This document shows, piece by piece, positions 43,364-54,074 of a stretch of DNA of 64,000 nucleotides. The stretch is from CAYFZO01 sp965223735 (GTDB lineage: Bacteria; Pseudomonadota; Gammaproteobacteria; Poriferisulfidales; Oxydemutatoraceae), in contig OZ245010.1 in assembly GCA_965223735.1 (NCBI GenBank), forward strand, positions 1,550,001 through 1,614,000, in the 5' to 3' direction. The notes under the pieces are model-generated. The model was not told the DNA's origin, did not search any database, and saw nothing but the letters and a program-made list of their open reading frames with translations. Positions within the stretch are counted from its first letter, which is position 1. Every line of letters begins with the position of its first letter. The position numbers and the translations under genes are program-made.

Positions 43364-43989
43364 GCGGTGTTCGGTTCCATCAGCAGCGGTTCCGCGAGCG
43401 TTTTCCCGTCGAGCACGCAGCGGCCGCCGCGCAATTGCAGGCGGTTTTCGCAGTACCACGCGAGTACGTGCGGATAGATCACGTGTTCGCGTTCAAGCAC
43501 GCGCGCCGCGAGCGTGTCGAGTGTATCGTCTTTGAGCACCGGCACGCGCGCCTGCATGATGACGGGGCCCGCGTCGAGCGCTTCGGTCACGAAGTGGACG
43601 CTACAACCATGCACCGTGTCGCCGTTTTCGAGAACCCGGCGGTGTGTGTGCAGCCCCCTGTATTTCGGCAGCAGCGCCGGATGTATGTTCAGGATCTTGC
43701 CGTTGAAGCGTTGCACGAAATCACTGCCGAGTATTTGCATGAAGCCGGCGAGCGCGATCACGTCAGGTGCGGGGCCCGCCAGCGCCTGATGCAGTGCCGC
43801 CTCAGTTTCGACGACAGCGGTCGGGACGTCGCAGGCGCGTGCCTTCTCGAGTCCTGCCGCGTCGGCGCGGTTGCTGATCACGCGCGCCACCCGCGCGTTG
43901 ATGCGTCCCGTGTCCACCGCGTCAAGAATAGCCCGCAGGTTGCTGCCGGTTCCCGAGATCAGTACGGCCAAGCGTTTGCGCGGCGGCAT
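43360..43989 (-). CDS. purN: Phosphoribosylglycinamide formyltransferase
   Basis: Transfers formyl from 10-formyl-THF to GAR in purine synthesis. Landmarks: ISGTGSNLRAILDA (substrate loop), NIHPALLPKYRGLHTHRRVL with catalytic His and Asn, and HGCSVHFVTEALDAGPVI with catalytic Asp. ATG 43989 (MPPRKRLAVLISG) is chosen over the longer frame because it begins the conserved fold and leaves a 16-base gap after purM. It consumes 10-formyl-THF that FolD can produce. Confidence 0.95.
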   Translation of the reverse strand: MPPRKRLAVLISGTGSNLRAILDAVDTGRINARVARVISNRADAAGLEKARACDVPTAVVETEAALHQALAGPAPDVIALAGFMQILGSDFVQRFNGKILNIHPALLPKYRGLHTHRRVLENGDTVHGCSVHFVTEALDAGPVIMQARVPVLKDDTLDTLAARVLEREHVIYPHVLAWYCENRLQLRGGRCVLDGKTLAEPLLMEPNTA

Positions 43990-44005
43990 CGGATTGCGTT
44001 CCGCG

Positions 44006-45091
44006 TCAGATATAGACGACCGGCGCCTGTTTCCCGCGCGCGGTGATTTCACCCAGTTGCCACGCGTTGAAGCCGGCTTTTTTTAATTGCCGGATCAAAG
44101 CGGAGGCTTGTGCTTGCGCGGCGATCACCGCCATGCCGACACCGCAGTTGAACACGCGCAGCATTTCTTGCTCTTCAATGTTGCCTGTGTCGCGCAGCCA
44201 TTCGAAGACAGGCGGGCGCGTCCAGCTTTGCAGATCCACCGTCGCCGCCTGCCCGGCGCCGATCACGCGCGGCAGGTTTTCGCTCAGGCCGCCGCCGGTG
44301 ATATGTGCGAGCGCGTGGATGCCGCCCTGCGCAATCACGGGCAGCAGCGCTTTCACGTAAATGTGCGTCGGCGCGATCAGGGCGTCGCCGAGCGTGTCGT
44401 CGCCGACGGGCTGGGCCAGGTCCGCGTTGCTTTGCGCGATCACTTTCCTGACCAGCGAAAAGCCGTTCGCGTGCACGCCGTTCGACGCGAGCGCGATCAC
44501 CGCGTCGCCGTTTTTGACGCGGTGCGCACCGCATAAAGTGTCGCGTTCGGCCACGCCGACGGCAAAACCGGCGAGATCGTACTCGCCTGTGGCGTACACG
44601 CCGGGCATCTCGGCGGTTTCGCCGCCGATCAGGGCGCAACCCGCAAGTTCGCAGCCTTCGGCGATGCCGGCGATGACCGTCGCCGCGGTATCCACCGACA
44701 ATCTGCCGCACGCAAAGTAGTCGAGGAAGAACAGCGGTTCCGCGCCGTGGGTCAATATGTCATTGACGCACATCGCGACGAGGTCTATGCCGATGCTGTC
44801 GTGGGCGTCGAGTTCACGGGCCAGTGTCAACTTGGTGCCGACGCCGTCGGTCGCCGACACCAGCACCGGGGATCGGTATTTTGAGTGCGTGAACTGGAAC
44901 AGGCCGGCGAAGCCGCCGACGCCGCCGATCACCTCGGGGCGCAGGGTCTTCGCGCACAGCGGCTTGATACGCTCGACCAGCGCGTTGCCCGCGGCGATAT
45001 CGACGCCGGCCACCTTGTAATCAAGGCGCCCGCGATCCGGGGAATCCGCGGTTTTGTCCGGGGCGGCGTCGGAGGGCGTTTTTCCTAGCAT
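44006..45091 (-). CDS. purM: Phosphoribosylformylglycinamidine cyclo-ligase
   Basis: AIR synthetase, the ATP-dependent ring closure of purine synthesis. Landmarks: DYKVAGVDIAAGNALVERIK, VSATDGVGTKLTLA, DLVAMCVNDILTHGAEPLFF, GCALIGGETAEMPGVY, SNGVHANGFSLVRKV and HITGGGLSENLPRV. Length 361, with a few extra residues at each end. It forms the purM-purN-DUF3108 operon and is divergent from the phosphatidyltransferase gene. Confidence 0.96.
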   Translation of the reverse strand: MLGKTPSDAAPDKTADSPDRGRLDYKVAGVDIAAGNALVERIKPLCAKTLRPEVIGGVGGFAGLFQFTHSKYRSPVLVSATDGVGTKLTLARELDAHDSIGIDLVAMCVNDILTHGAEPLFFLDYFACGRLSVDTAATVIAGIAEGCELAGCALIGGETAEMPGVYATGEYDLAGFAVGVAERDTLCGAHRVKNGDAVIALASNGVHANGFSLVRKVIAQSNADLAQPVGDDTLGDALIAPTHIYVKALLPVIAQGGIHALAHITGGGLSENLPRVIGAGQAATVDLQSWTRPPVFEWLRDTGNIEEQEMLRVFNCGVGMAVIAAQAQASALIRQLKKAGFNAWQLGEITARGKQAPVVYI

Positions 45092-45229
45092 TTCAGATTG
45101 CCCTGATTCTCGATACAGGCGGCGTCGGGTGCAGGGCGCATATTATATACGAGAGGCCGCTTTCGAGGCGGGCTGTTTTTGATTTTAGTTATACTTCGCG
45201 GCTGTTCAATCAGGAAGAAACTGCCGGGT

Positions 45230-45781
45230 ATGAACCACATCCCCAACATTATCACCGTCGGTAGAATTGCGTGTGTTCCCTTGCTGATGCTGTTTCTGAT
45301 GCGCGAGGATTTTCGCGCGGCTTTTTATCTGGCGGTATTGATGGGTGTCAGCGACGCGCTCGACGGTTTTCTGGCGAAGCGGTATTACTGGCAGAGCAAG
45401 TTGGGGGAAAGGCTCGATCCCGTCGCAGACAAACTGATGCTGGTCGGCGCCTGCCTGATGCTTGGCTTGCAGGGTTTGCTGCCGGCGTGGCTGATGGTGT
45501 TGATCGTCGGGCGCGACGCGCTGATCATCGCCGGCTATCTGTATTACAGGTATCTCAATATTGATTTCAGCATCACGCCGAGTGTGATCAGCAAGATCAA
45601 TACCTTCTGCCAGATCCTGCTGGTGTTTGCGGTGCTGATTCTCCAACTCGGTCTTGAATTGCAAGGCCTGGTGGCGATTCTGACGGGCATTGTCGCCTTG
45701 ACAACGTTGTCGAGCGGTGCGGGGTATGCGCTGTCGGCGTGGAACCTGCTTACGCGGCGTAGCGTTTCCCGCGCAATCTGA
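45230..45781 (+). CDS. CDP-alcohol phosphatidyltransferase (PgsA-like)
   Basis: Integral membrane enzyme of phospholipid head-group synthesis. The family signature appears as SDALDGFLAKR followed by GERLDPVADKL, which fits DxxDGxxA(R/K)...GxxxDxxxD, with lysine at the usual arginine position. The N-terminus (NHIPNIITVGRIACVPLLML) is PgsA-like. 183 residues with about four to six hydrophobic segments. ATG 45230 is preferred over the open frame from 45179. It is 15 bases upstream of hda, a common pairing opposite purM. Confidence 0.88.
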   Translation: MNHIPNIITVGRIACVPLLMLFLMREDFRAAFYLAVLMGVSDALDGFLAKRYYWQSKLGERLDPVADKLMLVGACLMLGLQGLLPAWLMVLIVGRDALIIAGYLYYRYLNIDFSITPSVISKINTFCQILLVFAVLILQLGLELQGLVAILTGIVALTTLSSGAGYALSAWNLLTRRSVSRAI

Positions 45782-45796
45782 ACCGGCTGTCGGCGC

Positions 45797-46531
45797 ATGG
45801 GCTTATGGTCTGACGAAAACACGCCCTCTTTGCATCGTCAATTGCTGTTGTCGTTTGAGCCGTCCGGGGGCAGCACGATCGAGACGTTTGTCGCGGCGGA
45901 CAACGCCGTCGCGGTGCAGCATCTGCAACGGGTGTGCAACGGCGCCGGCGCCGGGAATCGCCAGCTTTACCTGTGGGGCGCGGCGTCGGTCGGCAAGAGC
46001 CACCTGTTGCAGGCGGCGTGTCGCGCGGTGACCGCGCGCGGCGGGCGCAGCGTCTGGCTGCCGCTGGCGGGGTTGTCGTCGAACGGCCCTGCAATTCTCG
46101 CGGGCCTCGAAACCCTCGACTTGGTCGCTGTTGATGAACTCGACGCGGTGATCGCCGACGCCGCATGGCAGCGTGCGCTGTTCAACCTGATCAACGAGGC
46201 GCGCGCCGGCAATTGCCGGCTGGTGATGGCGGGGCGGCGGAACCCCGCGAACATGGCGTTGCAACTCAAAGACCTGCCGTCGCGGTTGAGGTGGGGGGCG
46301 GTGTATCGTCTTGTGCCGCTGGACGACACCGGCAAGAGGGAGGCGTTGCGGCGTATCGGCGATCGTCTCGGTTGCGCGTTCTCGGATGAAGTGTTGTCCT
46401 ATCTGTTGAGCAACCGCCCGCGCGAACTCTCCAGGCTGGTTGATGCGGTCGAGCGGCTTGCGCGCGTGGCCAAGGAGCGCAAACGCCGTGTCACCGTACC
46501 CTTTATGAAGGAGGTTCTGCCGGGCGCCTGA
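45797..46531 (+). CDS. hda: DnaA regulatory inactivator Hda
   Basis: AAA+ DnaA relative that works with the loaded sliding clamp to hydrolyse DnaA-ATP and prevent over-initiation. The N-terminal clamp-binding motif is RQLLLSF. The Walker A is LWGAASVGKSHLLQA; the Walker B is LVAVDELDAV; the sensor region reads DLPSRLRWGAVYRL. Length 244. Walker A has GAASVGKS rather than the DnaA-type GxxGxGKT; substitutions here are common in Hda. Confidence 0.92.
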   Translation: MGLWSDENTPSLHRQLLLSFEPSGGSTIETFVAADNAVAVQHLQRVCNGAGAGNRQLYLWGAASVGKSHLLQAACRAVTARGGRSVWLPLAGLSSNGPAILAGLETLDLVAVDELDAVIADAAWQRALFNLINEARAGNCRLVMAGRRNPANMALQLKDLPSRLRWGAVYRLVPLDDTGKREALRRIGDRLGCAFSDEVLSYLLSNRPRELSRLVDAVERLARVAKERKRRVTVPFMKEVLPGA

Positions 46532-46558
46532 GGCGGGGGGAACGGCGGGCGCCTCGCG

Positions 46559-47158
46559 TTATGTGGCGGCGAGTTTGCGTGCGGCATCGGCGACGCGGCG
46601 CCCGAGCGCGCGGCACAATGCGGCTTCCTCGTCGGTCAGCGGCAGGTTGTTGTCGGGACCCGCGGTATGGCTTGCGCCGTACGGCGTGCCTCCGCTTTGG
46701 GTCGCCGCGAGTTGCGGTTCGCTGTAGGGGATGCCGCAGATGAACATCCCGTGGTGAAGCAGTGGCATCATCATCGTCAGCAGCGTGGTTTCCTGCCCGC
46801 CGTGCAAGCTCATCGTCGAGGTGAACACACCTGCCGGTTTGCCCGCGAGCGCGGCGCTCAGCCACAGTCCGCCGGTCTGGTCGAGGAAATGCTTGAGCGG
46901 CGCGGCCATGTTGCCGAAGCGGGTCGGGCTGCCCAGCACCAGTCCCGCGCATTGTTCGAGATCGGCGGGCGTCGCCCGGGGCGTGTCTGCCGGCGCATGG
47001 TCGGGGGCGTCGCCGGGTGTCGTCGAAACCGGGGCCACCGTGCGCAGGCGGGCTTCGGTGCGCGCGACGCTTTCAACGCCGTGTGCGATCGCGCGCGCCA
47101 TCCGGCCGGTTGCGCCGTAGCGTGTGTAGTAAAGAACAAGTATCAGCGGCGGAGTCAT
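46559..47158 (-). CDS. wrbA: WrbA-type NAD(P)H:quinone oxidoreductase
   Basis: Flavodoxin-fold quinone reductase. Diagnostic segments: LILVLYYTRYGATGRMARAI at the FMN phosphate site, LVLGSPTRFGNMAAPLKHFL, TSTMSLHGGQETTLL and GGTPYGASHTAG. Length about 199-202; the ATG at 47167 is an alternative start. There is an insertion of about ten alanine/proline-rich residues after the first strand (TTPGDAPDHAPADTPRATPA). It stands alone between hda and the TnpB element. Confidence 0.92.
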   Translation of the reverse strand: MTPPLILVLYYTRYGATGRMARAIAHGVESVARTEARLRTVAPVSTTPGDAPDHAPADTPRATPADLEQCAGLVLGSPTRFGNMAAPLKHFLDQTGGLWLSAALAGKPAGVFTSTMSLHGGQETTLLTMMMPLLHHGMFICGIPYSEPQLAATQSGGTPYGASHTAGPDNNLPLTDEEAALCRALGRRVADAARKLAAT

Positions 47159-47211
47159 CGAGCGCATTCAATCAATGTGCTCGTATAATACAATGTGTGT
47201 ATGCCGAGGCA

Positions 47212-48297
47212 ATAATATAGGGAATTATATACAATAGTCCCTGCGGGGCTTTTGATCCATTTCACGTTTCACAGGCCGGGCAACCCCGCCGCCTCCACGT
47301 GCGGAAGCCCCATTCCCGGAGGCCGGAATATTCAATGCGGCGTTGACATCCGCATTGTCCCGATGACCGCACTTGACGCACTCGAAAACTGATTGCGACT
47401 TCCTGTTCGCTTTGTCCATATACCCGCAGGCATGGCAAGTCTGGCTGGTGTAAGCGGCCGGCACCTTCACCACCGAAACCTTATATGACAGACACCGCTC
47501 CAGTTTGTACCAGCCCGTCGCCAGTATTCCCCGGTTCAAGCCGGCCTTCTGCCTGACGTTCGTGCCCGGACTGTCCATCGTCCCTTTCGCGCTCGCCGTC
47601 ATCCCCTTCGTATTCAGGTCTTCCAGATAGGCGACGTCATACCGCCGCGCTATCTCCCTTGAAACCTGATGGCACCAGTTGGTGCGTGCCTGTGCAATCC
47701 CCGCCGCCGTCTTTTGCGCCGGCCGCCGCGCCCGGAGATAACGTCCCGACGCCTTGCGCTTCTCCTTCCTGCTGCCGCCATCCCGCCTCGCCATCATCCG
47801 CTGATAACGCCGCTTCCTCGCTTCCAGCAATGAGGTGTCCGGCGCGCGATGGATCGTCCGTCGGACAAGGTGATCTGGCCGACATTGCGGTCGATGCCGG
47901 CTTCTGTTGAAACATGCGGCAAGACTGCTTCCCGCCCCACCTCATACGCGATATACACATACCAGTCGCCGTGTTCGTGCCTGATCGTGCCGTTCACCAC
48001 CCTTGCGTCGTGATACGGGTTATGGCCGGTGAGCCTCATCTGCCCGATCTTCTGTACGTGCAACCAGTCGCCGTTGAGCTTGAACATCCCCGAATAGTGC
48101 CGGGGATCGCATTGGCCGTAAAACACATATTCATCCCTCAGCACACTGACAAAATGGTTCCAAACATAACGGCAGGCGCCGGCCGCCGCCCATAACTTAT
48201 TCGCTTTCGCCTGCGTCTGCGGGTGTAGCCTGTATCTGATTGTCCGGTGTGTTTTCATTGTGGTAAGGGACTATATGTATATAATTCCCATAATATA
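47212..48297 (-). mobile_element. TnpB-only element with inverted-repeat ends
   Basis: The element holds a single tnpB reading frame and no TnpA transposase. Its ends are inverted copies of one another. Minus strand from 47242 reads AGGGACTATTGTATATAATT then CCCTATATTAT. Plus strand from 48265 reads AAGGGACTATATGTATATAA then TTCCCATAATAT. IS605-type elements normally have subterminal hairpins rather than such inverted ends, so this pairing is unusual. A second tnpB 3'-end sequence lies just outside the right end. Confidence 0.75.
47225..48258 (-). pseudogene. tnpB: TnpB (IS200/IS605 OrfB family), one-base frameshift
   Basis: RNA-guided nuclease ancestor of Cas12. The N-terminal part (start 48258, MKTHRTIRYRLHPQTQAKAN) contains the first RuvC aspartate in AGIDRNVGQITLSDGRS, then loses frame near 47845. 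In the next frame APDTSLLEARKRRYQRMMAR continues to the stop at 47225. The RuvC glutamate (VAYLEDLNTKGM), zinc finger (CHACGYMDKANR...CVKCGHRD) and last aspartate (NADVNAALNIP) are all present. A single base restored at SI/RAPD would give a full protein of about 345 residues. Decay appears recent. Confidence 0.85.
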
Positions 48298-48334
48298 CCT
48301 GACTCACGTGTCGTCTCCTGTATGAGATTCGGAA

Positions 48335-48455
48335 AACGGCCTTTGGGAATGGGGTTGCCGGATGTGGAGGTGACGGCATGAGCCGACCTGTGAAGCGTCA
48401 AATGGATACTTCGACTCGCGCCCTTGTGACGTGAGACAAATATATTATTCCCTAT
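48335..48455 (+). mobile_element. Detached tnpB 3'-end / guide-RNA scaffold remnant
   Basis: GGGAATGGGGTTGCCGGATG, then CCTGTGAAGCGTCAAATGGA, closely match the 3' end of tnpB at 47256-47340, in the opposite orientation. The segment ends TATTATTCCCTATG, resembling the element end, and its last bases are the fmdB start codon. There is no tnpB body attached. Confidence 0.7.
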
Positions 48456-48798
48456 GCCTATTTATGAATATGAATGTGCCGCCTGCGGTTGTCGGCACGA
48501 AATCCTGCAAAAGGTCGGAGAAGCGCCGTTGCGCGATTGCCCCGATTGCGGCGAGCCCGAACTGGTCAAGCTGGTATCGGTGGCGGGCTTTCGCCTGGCC
48601 GGCGGCGGTTGGTACGAGACCGATTTCAAGACCGGCGCCAAACGCAATTTGGCGGGCAATTCCACCGGTGCGGACGCGAACGGCAAGCCCTCCGGAGACC
48701 AGCCGAAGAAGAGCGACAAGCCGGCCGGCGGCGGGAAAGAAACCGCGACGGCATCCAAGTCCACCGCGGGTAAGGGCTCTTCGCCCGACGGCGCCTGA
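48454..48798 (+). CDS. FmdB-family zinc-ribbon protein
   Basis: Begins MPIYEYECAACGCRHEIL, followed by DCPDCGEPELVKLVSVAGFR. The two CxxC pairs form the FmdB zinc ribbon. The C-terminal half (after residue 70) is low-complexity, rich in G, K, S and A. The family is widespread next to aspS in proteobacteria; its role is unclear (first linked to formamidase regulation). The ATG is inside the tail of a tnpB 3'-end remnant, so its promoter region was probably altered by an insertion. Confidence 0.88.
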   Translation: MPIYEYECAACGCRHEILQKVGEAPLRDCPDCGEPELVKLVSVAGFRLAGGGWYETDFKTGAKRNLAGNSTGADANGKPSGDQPKKSDKPAGGGKETATASKSTAGKGSSPDGA

Positions 48799-48799
48799 A

Positions 48800-50570
<1,771 letters not shown>

Positions 50571-50596
<26 letters not shown>

Positions 50597-51026
50597 AAAG
50601 CATTACAAGCGCCCTGAGTCGGTGCTGGTTGTCGTTTACACCCGCGGCGGGAAGGTGCTGTTGTTGCGGCGCAAGCAACCACGGCATTTCTGGCAGTCGG
50701 TTGCGGGCAGTCTCAAGTGGGGTGAAAGCATGAGTTGCGCGGCGGCGCGTGAGTTGCGCGAGGAGACCGGGTTCGACGCGGTGGTGGTGGACTGCAATAC
50801 AATAAATCGGTTCCTGATCTATCCGATGTGGCGTCATCGCTATGCGCCGGGGGTGGTTGAGAACGTCGAATACGTGTTCAGACTGGAGGTGGACGCCGAA
50901 CGTGACGTGACCCTCGACGCGAGAGAGCACGAGGAATATCGCTGGCTGTCGCGCGACGAGGCATTGACGTCGGTGAGTTCACACACGAACATTGCCGCGA
51001 TTGAGCGCTGGGTTGCGCGGCGCTGA
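50571..51026 (+). CDS. nudB: Dihydroneopterin triphosphate diphosphatase (Nudix)
   Basis: Removes pyrophosphate from dihydroneopterin triphosphate, the committed folate step in E. coli. The Nudix box is GSLKWGESMSCAAARELREE followed by TGF. WRHRYAPGVVENVEYVFRLE is NudB-like. TTG start at 50571 overlaps aspS by 26 bases; GTG 50622 is an alternative but would trim the first strand. Same gene order as E. coli. Confidence 0.9.
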
Positions 51027-51045
51027 GCGCGGACGGGGGAGAAAG

Positions 51046-51780
51046 ATGGCGGGACACAGCAAATGGGCCAACATTCAGCACCGCAAGAAAGCGCAGGACG
51101 CAAAGCGCGGCAAACTGTTTACGCGCTTGATCCGCGAGATCACGATCGCGGCGCGTCTCGGCAGCGCCGATCCGGACGCCAACCCGCGGTTGCGTCTTGC
51201 GATCGATAAGGCGACGGCGGCGAACATGAGCAAGGACGTTGTCGAGCGTGCGGTCAGGCGCGGCGCCAGCCTGCTCGAAGGTCGGGAATACGAGAGCGTG
51301 CGCTATGAAGGCTACGGAGCGGGCGGCAGCGCGATCCTGGTCGAATGCATGACCGACAACCGCAATCGTACGGTTGCTGAAGTGCGCAGCGCATTCGCCC
51401 GCCACGGCGGCAATCTCGGCGAAAGCGGCTCGGTGGCTTACCTGTTCACCCAGCAGGGTGTGCTGGTGTATGAGCAGGCCGACGAAGATGCGGTTCTCGA
51501 AGCCGCGCTCGAAGCCGGCGCCGACGACGTCGTCGGCGGCAACGGCAGCGTGCAGGTGTTTACTGCGCCCGAGCGCCTCGTCGAGATCAGGCAGGCGATG
51601 GAGGCGGTCAGGTTGCCTCCCGACGATTTTGAAGTGATGATGATCGCCGGCCCCCGGATCAAACTCAGCGCCGACGCCGCCGACAAGTTGTCACGCCTGA
51701 TCGACGCGCTCGAGGAACTCGACGACGTGCAAAATGTTTATTGCAACGCAGATCCATCCGCCCACGCGGCGCAAGCGTAG
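51046..51780 (+). CDS. yebC: YebC/PmpR-family transcriptional or translational regulator
   Basis: The 244-residue protein has the invariant N-terminus MAGHSKWANIQHRKKAQDAK and GKLFTRLIREI. GYGAGGSAILVECMTDNRNR and the acidic C-terminus (ALEELDDVQNVYCNAD) follow. Members act as DNA-binding regulators or help ribosomes through proline stretches. ATG 51046 with GGGGGAGAAAG upstream. It is followed after 9 bases by ruvC. Confidence 0.95.
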   Translation: MAGHSKWANIQHRKKAQDAKRGKLFTRLIREITIAARLGSADPDANPRLRLAIDKATAANMSKDVVERAVRRGASLLEGREYESVRYEGYGAGGSAILVECMTDNRNRTVAEVRSAFARHGGNLGESGSVAYLFTQQGVLVYEQADEDAVLEAALEAGADDVVGGNGSVQVFTAPERLVEIRQAMEAVRLPPDDFEVMMIAGPRIKLSADAADKLSRLIDALEELDDVQNVYCNADPSAHAAQA

Positions 51781-51789
51781 AGGTGCGGT

Positions 51790-52287
51790 GTGCAGCGTAT
51801 TCTCGGCATAGACCCCGGACTCGTTGCCACCGGCTACGCGGTGATTGAAAGCGACGGCCACGCCGGCCGTCTGATCACGAGCGGCGACGTCGTGACGCGC
51901 GGGCGCGATCTGCCCGTGCGTCTCGGCATCATCTTCAACGGTCTCGACAAAGTCATTCGCGAATACCGCCCCGACGTCGCCTCGGTTGAGGCCGTGTTCG
52001 TCCACAAGGACGCGGCGGCGGCGCTCAAGCTTGGGCAGGCGCGTGGCGTTGCCGTATGCGCTGCCGTCACCAACGGCGTGCCGGTGTACGAATACGACAC
52101 GCGAGTCGTTAAGCGGGCCGTTGTCGGCAAGGGCAACGCCGACAAGGAGCAGGTGAAGTTCATGGTCGCACGTCTGTTGCAGGTCGCCGCGCGCCACAAG
52201 GACGACGAGGCCGACGCGATGGCGATCGCGCTGTGCCACGCATTCTCGCACGCCGCAGGCGCCGGGCTCGCGGAGGCGGGGCGATGA
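51790..52287 (+). CDS. ruvC: Holliday junction resolvase RuvC
   Basis: Dimeric endonuclease that cuts Holliday junctions on RuvAB. Catalytic acids: D in ILGIDPGLVATGY, E in VASVEAVFVHKDAA, and two aspartates in ARHKDDEADAMAIALCH. Length 165, GTG start. Its stop overlaps the ruvA start by 4 bases. Confidence 0.96.
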   Translation: MQRILGIDPGLVATGYAVIESDGHAGRLITSGDVVTRGRDLPVRLGIIFNGLDKVIREYRPDVASVEAVFVHKDAAAALKLGQARGVAVCAAVTNGVPVYEYDTRVVKRAVVGKGNADKEQVKFMVARLLQVAARHKDDEADAMAIALCHAFSHAAGAGLAEAGR

Positions 52288-52892
52288 TCTCGCGGCTCAC
52301 CGGGGAGGTTATTCTCAAGCGCCCGCCGCATCTGATCGTGGATGTCAACGGCGTCGGTTACGAAATGCAGGCGCCGATGTCCACTTTTTACAACCTGCCT
52401 GAACCTGGTGAGCGTACGACCCTGCTGACGCATCTGCTGGTGCGCGACGACGCGCACACGCTCTATGCGTTCCTCTCGGAGTATGACCGCGGTCTGTTCC
52501 GTGCGTTGCTCAAGATCAGCGGCATCGGCGCCAAGATTGCGCTCGCGATCCTGTCGGGGATGGAAACCGCCGCGTTCAAGGGTTGCGTGCTCGACAACGA
52601 CGTCGAGGCGCTGGTGCGTATTCCCGGCATCGGCCGGAAGACCGCCGAGCGTTTGGTGCTGGAGATGAAGACCCGTTTCAACGACGATTACTGGATGCAG
52701 CTCGGCGACGGCGCCGAGGCCGGCAAGGCGAAGGGCGTCACCGACCATGGCGCCGCCGCGGTGCAGGCGCTGATCGCGCTCGGTTACAAGGCGGGTAACG
52801 CCCGCCGCATGGTCAAGCAGGTGGGCGGGTCCGGCGCGTCCGTTGAGGAGATCATCAAAGCCGCACTGAGATCGAGTTTTACCGATGGCTGA
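52284..52892 (+). CDS. ruvA: Holliday junction branch-migration protein RuvA
   Basis: Tetrameric junction-binding protein, about 202 residues: N-terminal OB fold (MISRLTGEVILKRPPHLIVD), two helix-hairpin-helix motifs (LLKISGIGAKIALAILSG and LVRIPGIGRKTAERLVLEM), and a RuvB-contacting C-terminal domain (VQALIALGYKAGNARRMVKQ). Start at ATG 52284. It overlaps ruvB by 8 bases. Confidence 0.96.
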   Translation: MISRLTGEVILKRPPHLIVDVNGVGYEMQAPMSTFYNLPEPGERTTLLTHLLVRDDAHTLYAFLSEYDRGLFRALLKISGIGAKIALAILSGMETAAFKGCVLDNDVEALVRIPGIGRKTAERLVLEMKTRFNDDYWMQLGDGAEAGKAKGVTDHGAAAVQALIALGYKAGNARRMVKQVGGSGASVEEIIKAALRSSFTDG

Positions 52893-53922
52893 CCCCAACC
52901 CATTGCTGGACGCCCGGCGCAAAAACGACGAAGTGCAGTTGGATGACCGCATTCGCCCCGCCCGTCTTGAGGAGTATATCGGTCAGCCGGTTGTACGCGA
53001 GCAGATGCAGGTGTTTATCGAGGCCGCGCGCAGACGCGGCGACCCGCTTGATCATGTGCTGATCTTCGGCCCGTCCGGTCTCGGCAAGACAACGCTTGCC
53101 CACGTCATCGCCAACGAGATGCAGGCCGGTTTGCGCCAGACCTCCGGGCCGGTGCTCGAAAAAGCCGGCGATCTCGCGGCGTTGTTGACCAACCTCGAGC
53201 CGCACGACGTGTTGTTTGTGGACGAGATCCACCGCCTCAACCCGGTGGTCGAAGAGATCCTGTATCCCGCGATGGAGGATTTCCAACTCGACATCATCAT
53301 CGGCGAAGGCCCGGCGGCGCGCTCGATCAAACTTGACCTGCCGCCGTTCACGCTGGTTGGCGCGACGACGCGCGCGGGACTGCTGACTTCACCGTTGCGT
53401 GATCGTTTCGGTATCGTCCAACGGCTCGAGTTCTACTCGGTTGAGGAACTGACGCGTATCGTCGAGCGCAGCGCGAGGATCCTGAAAGTGCGCGCCGATA
53501 CCGCGGGCGCCACCGAAATCGCGCGACGTTCGCGCGGCACACCGCGTATCGCCAACCGCCTGTTGCGCAGGGTCCGCGACTACGCCGAAGTCAAATTCGA
53601 CGGTACCGTCAACGCCGAGGTTACGTCGCAGGCGCTCGGTCTGCTCGAGGTCGATGCCAGTGGCTTTGATTCGATGGACCGGCGCCTACTGCTGACGATG
53701 ATCGAGCGCTTCAACGGCGGTCCGGTCGGGGTAGACAATTTGGCGGCGGCGATCAGCGAGGAGCGAGGCACCATTGAGGATGTGATCGAGCCGTTCTTGA
53801 TTCAGAGCGGTTTTATAATCCGCACCGCCCGCGGGCGGCAGGCCACCGCCGCCGCGTGGCGGCATTTTGATCTTGAGCCGCCGACGGGAGTGGCAGGCAA
53901 CTCGCCGCCCGCCCTGTTTTAA
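52885..53922 (+). CDS. ruvB: Holliday junction branch-migration ATPase RuvB
   Basis: AAA+ hexameric motor, 345 residues. Walker A IFGPSGLGKTTLAHVIANEM; Walker B VLFVDEIHRLNPVVEE; sensor 1 LVGATTRAGLLTSPLRDRFG; and the C-terminal winged helix with RTARGRQATAAAWRHF. The N-terminus contains RPARLEEYIGQ. The 152 bases to tolQ hold no gene; ybgC, often found before tolQ, is absent. Confidence 0.97.
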   Translation: MADPNPLLDARRKNDEVQLDDRIRPARLEEYIGQPVVREQMQVFIEAARRRGDPLDHVLIFGPSGLGKTTLAHVIANEMQAGLRQTSGPVLEKAGDLAALLTNLEPHDVLFVDEIHRLNPVVEEILYPAMEDFQLDIIIGEGPAARSIKLDLPPFTLVGATTRAGLLTSPLRDRFGIVQRLEFYSVEELTRIVERSARILKVRADTAGATEIARRSRGTPRIANRLLRRVRDYAEVKFDGTVNAEVTSQALGLLEVDASGFDSMDRRLLLTMIERFNGGPVGVDNLAAAISEERGTIEDVIEPFLIQSGFIIRTARGRQATAAAWRHFDLEPPTGVAGNSPPALF

Positions 53923-54074
53923 TCTGCGGACTGTTAAAATGAACGTTTCGCGGCTTTGCGACACCGCGCTTACCTGCCCCGCGCCGGTTCATCCGGCACA
54001 CGCGACAGGACGGAACGGGCGGCGCCGTTGTTTTCGCGGCACGACCGGCATTCAGACACCGCATTAGAAAGACC

